From: Micromonospora pattaloongensis
Lineage (GTDB): Bacteria; Actinomycetota; Actinomycetes; Mycobacteriales; Micromonosporaceae
Direction of reading: 5' to 3'
DNA: 64,000 bases
Assembly: GCF_900107255.1 (NCBI RefSeq)
Contig: NZ_FNPH01000001.1
Location: 930,001-994,000 of the forward strand
The notes under the pieces were generated by a model that had not been told where the DNA came from, did no database searches, and was given only the letters and a program-made list of their open reading frames with translations. This document shows positions 51,718 to 59,888 of the stretch, piece by piece (positions within the stretch are counted from its first letter, which is position 1; each line of letters opens with the position of its first letter). The position numbers were made by a program, and so were the translations under genes.

Positions 51718-52263
51718 ATGACACCGGTACGCACCGCCGCCCGCGCGCTGCTGAGCGGCATCTTCGTGGTCAGCGGGGCGCGGGCGCTGGCGAACCCCGA
51801 GCAGCTCCTGCCACGCGCGAAACGGGTGACCGACCGGGTGTCGCCGTTGCTGCAGAAGCTCGACGCGCGGCTGCCGAGCGATGGCCGGACGCTGGTGCAG
51901 ATCAACGGCGCGGCGCAGCTCGTCGGGGGCGTGCTGCTCGCGACCGGCCATGCCACCCGACCGGCCGCGGCCGTGCTGGCCGGCTCACTGGTTCCCACCA
52001 CAATGGCCGGACATCCCTTCTGGACGGTGGACGACCGTGTCGAGCGGCAGACCCAGCAGATACATTTCCTGAAAAATTTGGGCCTTCTGGGCGGGCTGCT
52101 GCTCGCGGCGGCGGACACTGAAGGGCGACCGGGCCTGCGGTGGCGCACGACACACGCCGTGGACGACGGGCGGCGCGCGCTGCGGCGCACCGTCCGCTCC
52201 GCCAAGCGGGACGCGCGGATCGCGGTCCGGTCGGCGGCGGCCGCGCGGCACCTACCGGGGTGA
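51718..52263 (+). CDS. DoxX-family membrane protein
   Basis: The 181-residue protein has the DoxX pattern: RALLSGIFVVSGARALANPE, a helix around residues 60-85 (GAAQLVGGVLLATGHATRPAAAVLAGSLVPTTMAGHPFW), and LKNLGLLGGLLLAAAD. The C-terminal 40 residues are basic (ALRRTVRSAKRDARIAVRSAAAARHL) and absent from short DoxX proteins. It may act in membrane redox or thiol metabolism; no partner oxidoreductase is adjacent. Confidence 0.85.
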   Translation: MTPVRTAARALLSGIFVVSGARALANPEQLLPRAKRVTDRVSPLLQKLDARLPSDGRTLVQINGAAQLVGGVLLATGHATRPAAAVLAGSLVPTTMAGHPFWTVDDRVERQTQQIHFLKNLGLLGGLLLAAADTEGRPGLRWRTTHAVDDGRRALRRTVRSAKRDARIAVRSAAAARHLPG

Positions 52264-52477
52264 CCACCGTCGATACGGACGTTTGATAATTTGTAGGCAT
52301 CGGGTGGTGGCAACCACCTGAACGGCACTCGCTGCGTTATCCGGTGGTAAAAGTCGCGAACCAGTGTGGGATCGGACACGGTCGGGTAACGCGCCCAGCA
52401 ATCACCAGGCGCACCGTTCTAGGCTCATGGATGGACCTGGGCGGGAAGCACAACATTGGTACGGGGGTGGCCACGCC

Positions 52478-53932
52478 ATGCCGGCGACCGTCGGGACGCG
52501 GACGAGCCGCCTTGCCCCAGTCCGTCGCATGACCCGTGGGATCGACCTTCGGACGGTGGTACGGCTCGGCATCGTCGCCGGCGCCTTCTACGCTGCATGG
52601 CTCGCCATCCAGACGTTCGGGCGTCCGTACAACTTCTTCGACATGAAGATCTACCACGGGGCGGTGGTCTGGTGGGCAGGCGGTAACGATCTCTACGAGT
52701 TCATCGCGCCGCTGACGACCCTCGGTTTCACGTACCCGCCGTTCGCCGGCCTCGTGATGCTGCCGATGGCGGCCCTGCCCACCGAGGCGGCGGGCTGGGT
52801 CAACGTCGCCGCCAGTCTGGCCGCGCTCGCGGTCGTGCTGGCCGCGCTGCTGCGGCCGATCGCCGACCGGCTGGGCTGGTCGCGTTGGTTCGCGGTCGCG
52901 CTGGCGGTGCCGCTCGCGACCGCCATCGAGCCGGTCCGGGAAACCCTCGGCTACGGGCAGGTCAACCTCCTGCTGTTCGCCCTGATCATGGCCGATCTCG
53001 TCGCGCTCCGGTGGCGCGCCCGCGGCGGCGCGCGTCGGGAGGAGACGGCCGGCCTGCTGCGCCGGTTCTGGCTGAGCGGGGCGTGGGCCGGCGCGGGTGT
53101 CGGGCTGGCCACCTCGATCAAGCTCACCCCGGCGCTGTTCATCGTCTACTTCGTCGTGACGAAGCAGTGGCGGGCCGCGCTGACCGCCGTGGGCACGGCG
53201 TTCGGGGTCACCGTCGGGACGTTCCTGGTCGCGGGCCGCGAGTCAGCCACGTACTTCACCAGCGTGCTCTGGCAGACCGAGCGGGTCGGCGCCGCCGACA
53301 TGACCCCCAACCAGTCCCTCGCCGGCGTACTCGCCCGGCTGTACGACTCGATCGAGACGCCGGGGCTGCTGTGGCTGTCGTTCGCGCTGCTGATGCTGGC
53401 GCTCGGGCTGTCCCGGGCCTCGCACGCGCACGCCGACGGTGACGAGTTGACCGCGTTCACGCTGATCGGTCTCACCGCGAACGTGATCAGCCCGATCTCC
53501 TGGTCGCACCATCTGGTCTTCGTGATCCCGGCGATCGTGGTGCTCGCGGACGCGGCGCTGCGGCGGCGCGGCGCCAGCCGTGGGCTCGCGTACCGCGGCG
53601 CGCTGTCGGGCAACCCGGGCATCGTCGGCGTGACCGGGCTGCGCAGCCCGATCTGGTTCCCGATCCTGACCGGGTTCCGGCACGCGACAGCGGCGGTCGG
53701 GCTCTACGTGCTGTTCCTGGTCTCGCCGATCTGGCCGTACGAGCACCAGCTGTCACAGGGGGTCTCGCACTACCAGGACGGGCTGTTCGGCCTGCTCATG
53801 GAGAACTCGCTGGCGCTGGCGCTGATCGTCCTGGTGGCGGCGCTGCCATGGCGGCCCGGCGCCGAGCCCGCTTTCTACGGCGAGTACGGCGTGCGCCTCG
53901 ACCGGCGGCCGGTGGGCCGCGTCGCGGCGTGA
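52478..53932 (+). CDS. GT87-family mannosyltransferase-like protein
   Basis: The 484-residue polytopic protein has about 11 membrane helices and the GT87 (PimE-like) hallmarks: an aspartate after helix 1 (NFFDMKIYHGAVVWWAGG), the YPPFAGLVMLP motif, and conserved QVNLLLF and SWSHHLVFVIPA segments. It uses polyprenyl-phosphate-mannose on the outer leaflet to elongate phosphatidylinositol mannosides or glycans. ATG 52478 is chosen; ATG 52427 in frame and ATG 52529 are alternatives. TAGGCT at 52420-52425 is a promoter hexamer. It ends 3 bp before the convergent moaE. Confidence 0.87.
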   Translation: MPATVGTRTSRLAPVRRMTRGIDLRTVVRLGIVAGAFYAAWLAIQTFGRPYNFFDMKIYHGAVVWWAGGNDLYEFIAPLTTLGFTYPPFAGLVMLPMAALPTEAAGWVNVAASLAALAVVLAALLRPIADRLGWSRWFAVALAVPLATAIEPVRETLGYGQVNLLLFALIMADLVALRWRARGGARREETAGLLRRFWLSGAWAGAGVGLATSIKLTPALFIVYFVVTKQWRAALTAVGTAFGVTVGTFLVAGRESATYFTSVLWQTERVGAADMTPNQSLAGVLARLYDSIETPGLLWLSFALLMLALGLSRASHAHADGDELTAFTLIGLTANVISPISWSHHLVFVIPAIVVLADAALRRRGASRGLAYRGALSGNPGIVGVTGLRSPIWFPILTGFRHATAAVGLYVLFLVSPIWPYEHQLSQGVSHYQDGLFGLLMENSLALALIVLVAALPWRPGAEPAFYGEYGVRLDRRPVGRVAA

Positions 53933-53935
53933 CCC

Positions 53936-54373
53936 TCAGGGACAGTTGACCCACTCTTCGGCGCCGTCGGCGAACACCTGCCGCTTCCACACCGGAAGCC
54001 GCGATTTGACCTCGTCCACGAGCCGGGCGCAGGCCGCGAAGGCCGCCGCCCGGTGCGCGGTGCTCACCGCCGCGACCAGCGCGACGTCGCCGATCGCCAG
54101 CGTCCCGGCGCGGTGCGAGACCGCCACGGCGTAGACGTCGGGGTCGGCCGCGATCTCCGCCGCCACCTCGCCCAGCACGCCGGCGGCGCTCGGGTGCGCC
54201 TCGTACTCCAGCAGCGTCACCGTCCGACCGTGGTCGTGGTCCCGCACCACACCCTGGAAGGAGACCACCGCGCCGGCCCGGCGGTCGGCGACGGCCGCCT
54301 CGTGGGCCGCGAGGTCGAGCGGCTGCGTGGTCACCGCGCAGAGCGGGACGCGTACGGTCGTCGAGGAGGTCAT
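53936..54373 (-). CDS. moaE: Molybdopterin synthase large subunit MoaE
   Basis: The 145-residue protein has AVVSFQGVVRDHDHGRTVTLLEYEAHPSAAG (the FxGxVRdh motif), RAGTLAIGDVALVAAVSTAHR and the C-terminal VDEVKSRLPVWKRQVFADGAEEWV with the catalytic Lys. It forms a heterotetramer with MoaD to sulfurate precursor Z. It is about 11 kb from moaD and on the other strand, so the subunits are made from separate transcripts. moeA lies 40 bp upstream on the same strand. Confidence 0.95.
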   Translation of the reverse strand: MTSSTTVRVPLCAVTTQPLDLAAHEAAVADRRAGAVVSFQGVVRDHDHGRTVTLLEYEAHPSAAGVLGEVAAEIAADPDVYAVAVSHRAGTLAIGDVALVAAVSTAHRAAAFAACARLVDEVKSRLPVWKRQVFADGAEEWVNCP

Positions 54374-54413
54374 CGCGGGGCCCTTTCGTCCCGTACGGAT
54401 CGCCGCAGCCGGT

Positions 54414-55670
54414 TCACGGGCGTTCCCCGGCGGCCAGCGGCAGCGGCGCGAGCAGAACGCGCGACCCCGCGTCGCCGTTCGTCCCCGGCGGGATGACGGC
54501 GAAGCCGTCGGCCCGGGCGAGACCGCGGAGCATGGCCGAGCCGACGTGCCGCAACGGGCGCGCGGTCCCGTCGCGGGGATCGACCCGCACCAGCGCCAGG
54601 TGCGTGTAGTCGCCCCGGCCCGGCACGGGTTCGGCGAGCGTCACCCGCGGCAGCGTGGGCTCGGGCCGCCCCTGCAGGCCGGCGACGAGCGGCGCGACGA
54701 GCGACACCAGGGCCACGATGGCGGACTGCGGATTGCCGGGCAGGCCGGCGACGAACCGGGGCCGGCCGTCCGCGCCGCGCACCCGGGCCAGCAGCATCGG
54801 AAACCCTGGCCGTACGGCCACCGTGTTCACGACGTACTCCGCGTCCAGCTGCCGCAGCGCCGGATGCAGGTGGTCGACCGGGCCGTGCATCGTACCGCCG
54901 GTGGTGCAGACGAGGTCGACCTCGGCGAGCGCGCGGCGCAGCGCCCCCACGTGCGCGTCGAGCGTGTCCTCGACCGGGCCGATCACGTTCTGCGGATCGA
55001 CGCGGACGCCGTAGCGGCGCAGCCACGCCGGGACGGCGGGCCCGAGCGCGTCCCGGACACGGCCGGCGCCGGGCGGCCCGGAGGTCAGCAACTCGTCCCC
55101 GAAGACGAGCAGCGCCGCGCGCGGCGCCGGACGGACCCGCAGCAGGTCGTGACCGCACGAAGCGGCGAGTCCGATCACTCCGGGGTCGACCGGGGTGCCC
55201 GCCGGGAGCAGCTCCTCACCGGCGGCGGCCTCCTCCCCGGGCGTACGCCATTCCGGCTGTAAGCGGGGCGTGCCGCTGATCCGCCCGTCCGGCGTACGGG
55301 AGCTCTCCTCCACCCGCAGCACCGCCGCCGCGCCGTCCGGCACCATCGCCCCGGTCGCGATCTCGACCGCGGTGCCGTCCTCGGTCAACGGCGCGGGCGT
55401 GCCGCCGGCGAGCACCCGCCCGACCGGCCGCCACGGTCCGGCGCCCCGGACGGCCCAGCCGTCCACGCTGGAGGTGGGGAAGGCCGGCAGCGCGGTCCGG
55501 GTGGTCAGCGGCGCGGCGAGCGTGTGCCCGTCGGTCAACGGCAGGGCCAACTCGACGGCGTCCGGCGCGGCGGCCAGCCCGGCGGCGTGGACCCGGGAGC
55601 GGGCCTCGTCCCAGGCGATCGGGGCCGGCGCGGGCGTGTGTTCTGCCGCGACGGCGCTGTGTGCGGTCAC
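54414..55670 (-). CDS. moeA: Molybdopterin molybdenumtransferase MoeA
   Basis: The 418-residue protein has ALPAFPTSSVDGWAVRGAGP, EIATGAMVPDGAAAVLRVEE, LLVFGDELL and LVCTTGGTMHGPVDHLHPAL, then VAGLPGNPQSAIVALVSLVAPLV. It inserts molybdate into adenylylated molybdopterin. The start is GTG 55670 with AGCCTA at 55677-55682 (TAGGCT on this strand), 6 nt upstream. Codon 137 is TTA (55260-55262). The TTGGT(M) motif has a threonine and serine pair that deviates from the usual TGGVSVGD, as in some actinobacterial MoeA-like proteins. Confidence 0.92.
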   Translation of the reverse strand: MTAHSAVAAEHTPAPAPIAWDEARSRVHAAGLAAAPDAVELALPLTDGHTLAAPLTTRTALPAFPTSSVDGWAVRGAGPWRPVGRVLAGGTPAPLTEDGTAVEIATGAMVPDGAAAVLRVEESSRTPDGRISGTPRLQPEWRTPGEEAAAGEELLPAGTPVDPGVIGLAASCGHDLLRVRPAPRAALLVFGDELLTSGPPGAGRVRDALGPAVPAWLRRYGVRVDPQNVIGPVEDTLDAHVGALRRALAEVDLVCTTGGTMHGPVDHLHPALRQLDAEYVVNTVAVRPGFPMLLARVRGADGRPRFVAGLPGNPQSAIVALVSLVAPLVAGLQGRPEPTLPRVTLAEPVPGRGDYTHLALVRVDPRDGTARPLRHVGSAMLRGLARADGFAVIPPGTNGDAGSRVLLAPLPLAAGERP

Positions 55671-55769
55671 CCGCCGAGCCTATCGTCGGCGGTCCCGCCG
55701 CCGAACGATCCGGTCACGCGCGATCGACGGGAGCCCCGGCGGTGTCAGCAGCGGGTCAGTGGTGCCGTG

Positions 55770-56249
55770 TCACGGCGCGGGGTGGTCGCCGCCGCGCAAC
55801 TGGTCCACCGTGTGCGCCAGGATCGGCCCCAGCACCGCGAGCCCGTCCCGCGCGCCCCCGGTCGAGCCGGGCAGGTTGACCACGAGCGTGCGGCCCGCCA
55901 CCCCGGCGATCCCCCGGGACAGGGCGGCGGTCGGCACCTTCGCCCGGCCGTGGGCCCGGATCGCCTCCGCGATGCCCGGTATCTCGTAGTCCAGCACCGT
56001 CCGCGTCGCCTCCGGGGTGCGGTCGGTGGGGGTGACACCGGTGCCGCCGCTGGTGACCACCACGTCCACGCCGTCGGCCACCGCACTGCGCAGCGCCGCG
56101 GTGACCGGGTCACCGTCGGGGACGACGATGGGGTCATCGACCCGGCAGCCGAGGTCGCGGAGTCCGGCCACGAGAAGCGGGCCGCTGGTGTCGGCGTACA
56201 CGCCGGCGGCGGCGCGGTTGGAGGCGACGATCACCCGGGCCCGGATCAT
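55770..56249 (-). CDS. mog: Molybdopterin adenylyltransferase, MogA/MoaB-like
   Basis: The 159-residue protein has VIVASNRAAAGVYADTSGPLLVAGL, DVVVTSGGTGVTPTDRTPEATRTVLDYEIPGIAEAIRAHG and VVNLPGSTGGARDGLAVLGPIL. It activates molybdopterin with ATP before MoeA acts. ATG 56249 overlaps the moaC stop by 4 nt (ATGA), so it is coupled to moaC upstream on this strand. Confidence 0.94.
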   Translation of the reverse strand: MIRARVIVASNRAAAGVYADTSGPLLVAGLRDLGCRVDDPIVVPDGDPVTAALRSAVADGVDVVVTSGGTGVTPTDRTPEATRTVLDYEIPGIAEAIRAHGRAKVPTAALSRGIAGVAGRTLVVNLPGSTGGARDGLAVLGPILAHTVDQLRGGDHPAP

Positions 56250-56737
56250 CCGCGCTCCCCGGGTCGCGTCCAGTGGCCGGTCTTGCCGCCCTCCTTGCTC
56301 AGCACCCGTACCCGCTCGATCGACGCGGCCGGGTCGACGGCCTTGACCATGTCGATCAGCGCCAGCGCGGCGCTGGCGACGGCCGTCAACGCCTCCATCT
56401 CCACGCCGGTGCGGTCGGCCGTCCGGGTCGTGGCGGTGATCTCGACCGCGTCGACGTCGAGACGCAGGTCGACGGCGACGCCGTGCAGGGGGATCGGATG
56501 ACACAGCGGGATCAGGTCCGGGGTGCGCTTGGCGCCCATGATGCCGGCGATCCGGGCGACGGCCAGCGCGTCCCCCTTCGGCAGGCCGTCGCGGCGCAGC
56601 AGCTCGACCACGTGCGCGGTGGTCTGCACCCGCCCGGCGGCGACCGCCCGCCGCGCGGTCACCCCCTTGGCGGTCACGTCCACCATGCGGGCGGCTCCGG
56701 TCTCGTCGACGTGCGTCAGGTGTGCGGGATCGGTCAC
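56246..56737 (-). CDS. moaC: Cyclic pyranopterin monophosphate synthase MoaC
   Basis: The 163-residue protein has MVDVTAKGVTARRAVAAGRV, ARIAGIMGAKRTPDLIPLCHPIPLHGVAVDL and TGVEMEALTAVASAALALIDMVKAVD, the full MoaC signature with catalytic Lys and His residues. It converts the MoaA product to cPMP. GTG 56737 has AGCGTA at 56744-56749 (TACGCT on this strand), 6 nt upstream, so this is a leaderless head of a moaC-mog unit. Confidence 0.96.
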   Translation of the reverse strand: MTDPAHLTHVDETGAARMVDVTAKGVTARRAVAAGRVQTTAHVVELLRRDGLPKGDALAVARIAGIMGAKRTPDLIPLCHPIPLHGVAVDLRLDVDAVEITATTRTADRTGVEMEALTAVASAALALIDMVKAVDPAASIERVRVLSKEGGKTGHWTRPGERG

Positions 56738-57341
56738 CGGGGGAGCGTAACCAGGAGCCGGTCGTCGCGCCCGTATCGGCGGGCCCGACAGGGGTGGACT
56801 ATTGCGTCGGAAGACACCCGGCGGGGCGGCGCGTCGCCGGATACGTGATATTGAGCGTGCGACTTGGACGGTCGCCGGTCGCGTGCGGTAATGGACGCGT
56901 TCGCGCCAACCTTTGGACCGCTTTAAACGATGACAAAATGAACACGAAGCGCCCGATTGGTAACGGAGTGGTGTGCCGCCGGATCAGGCCGGATGGCCGC
57001 CACCGGCCGCCCTCGCGGCATTCCGACTTTCGCTCTGCGTCGCCATTTGGTCACCGAGATTAGATGAAGGCGTTTACGATTCGCAATTCATGAAAAGACC
57101 GACATATCATCATTCACAAATGGCCGTCCTCGCATTTACTCTTTGATCAGTTCGCCACGGGATACCCGACATCCGGCACCCCGAGTCGGCGAATTAATCC
57201 AAAGTTCAGCTTGGCGATTGATGAGAGGTGTGACATGCGCGACTACGACTGGCGGTGAATGGCTATCTTGGCCCGATCTGCAGATTCCCGACCCGGCGTG
57301 GTTGACAGCGGGTCCCACCCATCGGTCACGATGCAGCAGGG
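56738..57341. other. Divergent intergenic region of 604 bp, AT-rich centre
   Basis: No gene of ordinary length is seen. Around 57040-57230 the sequence is visibly AT-rich (for example GCGAATTAATCC and ACATATCATCATTCACAAATG), unlike the rest of the window. It probably holds the promoter and a long 5' leader of the GGDEF-EAL operon. I did not see a known riboswitch fold (c-di-GMP or fluoride), but I could not search by structure. Confidence 0.55.
57235..57258 (+). CDS. Possible seven-codon upstream ORF (MRDYDWR)
   Basis: ATG 57235 is preceded by GAGAGG (57223-57228) at 6-nt spacing and closed by TGA at 57256-57258, with product MRDYDWR. It lies 83 nt before the GGDEF-EAL start. A short leader peptide with this spacing could control downstream translation. 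Function is purely inferred. Confidence 0.3.
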   Translation: MRDYDWR

Positions 57342-59888
57342 ATGCGACACGACGGGTCACCTACGAGCACTGACGACCAGACCGAAGAGCGGCTCCGGCT
57401 GCTCGTCGGTCTAGTCGTCGTTACGGCGACGATCTGCCTGGCCGTCGCCGTCGCGCACCTGACCGCGCCGCCGCGGTCCCTCCTCTATCCGATCGCGCTC
57501 GCCGGGCTGGTCGCCGTCACCAACGCCCTGCAGGCGAAGATCCGGGTCCGCGCCCAGATCAAGGCCTTCTCCTCGACCTCCGCGGCGATCCTGGTCGCCA
57601 TCGCCCTGCTGCCACCGCCCTGGGTGGTGCTCTGCACCGCCGCCGGCGTCGCGCTGGCGAACGGCCTGACCCGCAACCAGCCGATCAAACTGGCCTTCAA
57701 CGTCGGAAAGGACACCACCGCCGCCGCGCTGGCGAGCCTCGCGGCGCACCGGGCCGGGCTGCTGCCGACGCTGGAGGAGACCGGGGGCGTCGCCTGGGGC
57801 CCGCAGCTGGTCGGGCTGCTCGCCGCCGCAGCCCTCTACACGGTGGTCGACGAGCTCCTCGGCACCCGCGTGATGGCGCTGGCCACCGGCCGCTCCTGGC
57901 GCAAGGTCGCCTTCCAGGACAGCGACAGCCGGATCACGTTCCGGCTCGCGAACCTGGTCATCGCGGTCGCCACCGTCGCGATCCTCAGCTACGGTCCCGG
58001 ACTGCTGCTGGCGATGCCGCCCGTCGTGGTCGCCCTGCACCTGTCCCACGTCGGCCGACTGCGGGCACAGCAGGAACGCCGGGCGTGGCAGCGGCTCGCG
58101 CAGACCACCGACGAGCTCAACGTCGTCGACCTGGACGCCGTGCTCCGCACCGCCGTCACCCGCGCCGCCCAGCTGTTCTCCGCCGATCAGGTCGACGTCG
58201 AGGTGCACCTCGGTCCGCAGCCGCGGATGGTGCGGGGGACCGCCGACGCGATCGCGTACGACGGGCCCCCCGCCGAGCCGCCCGGCACGGCGGACGCGGT
58301 GATCCGTACGCCGCTGGAGGACCACGCGGGCGGCGGGGACGTCGGCGCGCTGCGGCTGCGCTTCCGGCAACCGGTGACGCTCTCGGAACGCGAGGAGTAC
58401 ACGCTGCGCACCTTCGCGTCGGCGCTGTGCACCGCGATCCGCAACGCCTCCGCGTACGCGGAGCTCGCCCGGGCCGCGCGGGCGCACGCCCACGCGGCGT
58501 CGCACGACCCGCTCACCGGCCTCGCCAACCGGCGGGAGCTGCTCGAGCGCGGCACCGAACTGCTGGCCCGCCGGCACGCCGACGGCGTCGCCGCGCTGCT
58601 CCTGATAGACCTCAACCACTTCAAGGAGATCAACGACACCCTCGGCCACCCGGCCGGCGACCGGGTGCTCACCGAGGTCGCGCACCGGTTACGCGAGGCG
58701 GCCCGCCCGGCCGAGGTCGTGGCGCGGCTCGGCGGCGACGAGTTCGCCGTGCTCTTCAGCGGCCTGCCGGCGCCGGCGATGGCCGCCCACCGCGCCGAGG
58801 GGCTGCTGACCGCCCTGCGCGAGCCGATGGAGCTGGAGGGCATGCGGATCAACGTCGAGGCCAGCGGGGGGATCGCGGTCGCGCCGGGGACCGGCGGGAT
58901 GCCGGAGCTGCTCCGCCGCGCGGACGTGGCGATGTACCAGGCGAAGCGGTCCGGCCAGCGGATCGCCACGTACGCGCGCGACCGCGACACCGCCGACGTC
59001 GCGCGACTGGCGCTCGGCGGCGACCTGCCCCGCGCGGTCGCCGAACACGAGTTCACCGTCACCTTCCAGCCGATCGTCGACCTGGGCACCGGGGAGGTGC
59101 TCGGCGCCGAGGCGCTGGCGCGCTGGCACCACCCGGACCGGGGCAGCATTGACCCGCTGCGATTCCTGGAGACCGTCGAACGGTCGGGGCTGCTACCGGC
59201 CTTCGCGGACGCCGTACTCGATCAGTCCCTCGCCGCGGCGTGCGCCTGGCGCGATGCCGGATTCGACCTGCCGGTCGCGGTCAACGTCTCGCCGCGCAGC
59301 CTGCTGGACCCCCGCTTCCCCAGCTCGGTCGTGGCCCGGTTGCAGGCGCACGACCTGCCACCGGACCGCCTCTTCCTGGAGCTGACCGAGACCCTGACCA
59401 TCAGTCAGCTCGAAGTGGTGGACCGGGTCCTCGGTCAGCTGCGGGACGCCGGGATCCGGCTGGCGCTCGACGACTTCGGCACCGGGTACTCGTCGCTGTC
59501 GGTCCTGTCCCGGATCCCGGTGCACGAACTGAAGATCGACCGCGCGTTCGTCATGGCCATGGAGAACTCGCCCGAGGCCGCTGCGGTCGTCCGGTCGACG
59601 GTGGAGCTCGGCCGCAGCCTCGAGCTCGTCGTGGTCGCCGAGGGGGTGGAGAGCGAGCCGCAGCGCCGCGCCCTGTGGGAGCTGGGGTGCACGGCCGGGC
59701 AGGGACACCTGTTCGCCCGGCCGATGCCGGCGCCCCGGTTGCTGAGCGCCCTGCGGCGGGGCTCCGGCGGTCGGTCCGGATCGCTCGCGCCACCGCTGCA
59801 CGACGACGGGGCGGTGATCCGGCTGACGCCGGGACGGCGGGCGAGCGGACGTGGCCGTCCCGACCGTCTGCCACACTTGCCCGCGTGA
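57342..59888 (+). CDS. Membrane diguanylate cyclase/phosphodiesterase (GGDEF-EAL)
   Basis: The 848-residue protein has about seven membrane helices (about 20-235), a GAF-like region (about 255-365), a GGDEF domain (about 385-540; RLGGDEFAVLFSG) and an EAL domain (about 560-815; GAEALARWHHPD, LTETLTISQ, DDFGTGYSS, KIDRAF, AEGVES). Both active sites look intact, so it can make or degrade cyclic di-GMP. Codon 450 is TTA (58689-58691) within the GGDEF domain. It is followed by three genes that overlap end to start. Confidence 0.93.
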   Translation: MRHDGSPTSTDDQTEERLRLLVGLVVVTATICLAVAVAHLTAPPRSLLYPIALAGLVAVTNALQAKIRVRAQIKAFSSTSAAILVAIALLPPPWVVLCTAAGVALANGLTRNQPIKLAFNVGKDTTAAALASLAAHRAGLLPTLEETGGVAWGPQLVGLLAAAALYTVVDELLGTRVMALATGRSWRKVAFQDSDSRITFRLANLVIAVATVAILSYGPGLLLAMPPVVVALHLSHVGRLRAQQERRAWQRLAQTTDELNVVDLDAVLRTAVTRAAQLFSADQVDVEVHLGPQPRMVRGTADAIAYDGPPAEPPGTADAVIRTPLEDHAGGGDVGALRLRFRQPVTLSEREEYTLRTFASALCTAIRNASAYAELARAARAHAHAASHDPLTGLANRRELLERGTELLARRHADGVAALLLIDLNHFKEINDTLGHPAGDRVLTEVAHRLREAARPAEVVARLGGDEFAVLFSGLPAPAMAAHRAEGLLTALREPMELEGMRINVEASGGIAVAPGTGGMPELLRRADVAMYQAKRSGQRIATYARDRDTADVARLALGGDLPRAVAEHEFTVTFQPIVDLGTGEVLGAEALARWHHPDRGSIDPLRFLETVERSGLLPAFADAVLDQSLAAACAWRDAGFDLPVAVNVSPRSLLDPRFPSSVVARLQAHDLPPDRLFLELTETLTISQLEVVDRVLGQLRDAGIRLALDDFGTGYSSLSVLSRIPVHELKIDRAFVMAMENSPEAAAVVRSTVELGRSLELVVVAEGVESEPQRRALWELGCTAGQGHLFARPMPAPRLLSALRRGSGGRSGSLAPPLHDDGAVIRLTPGRRASGRGRPDRLPHLPA

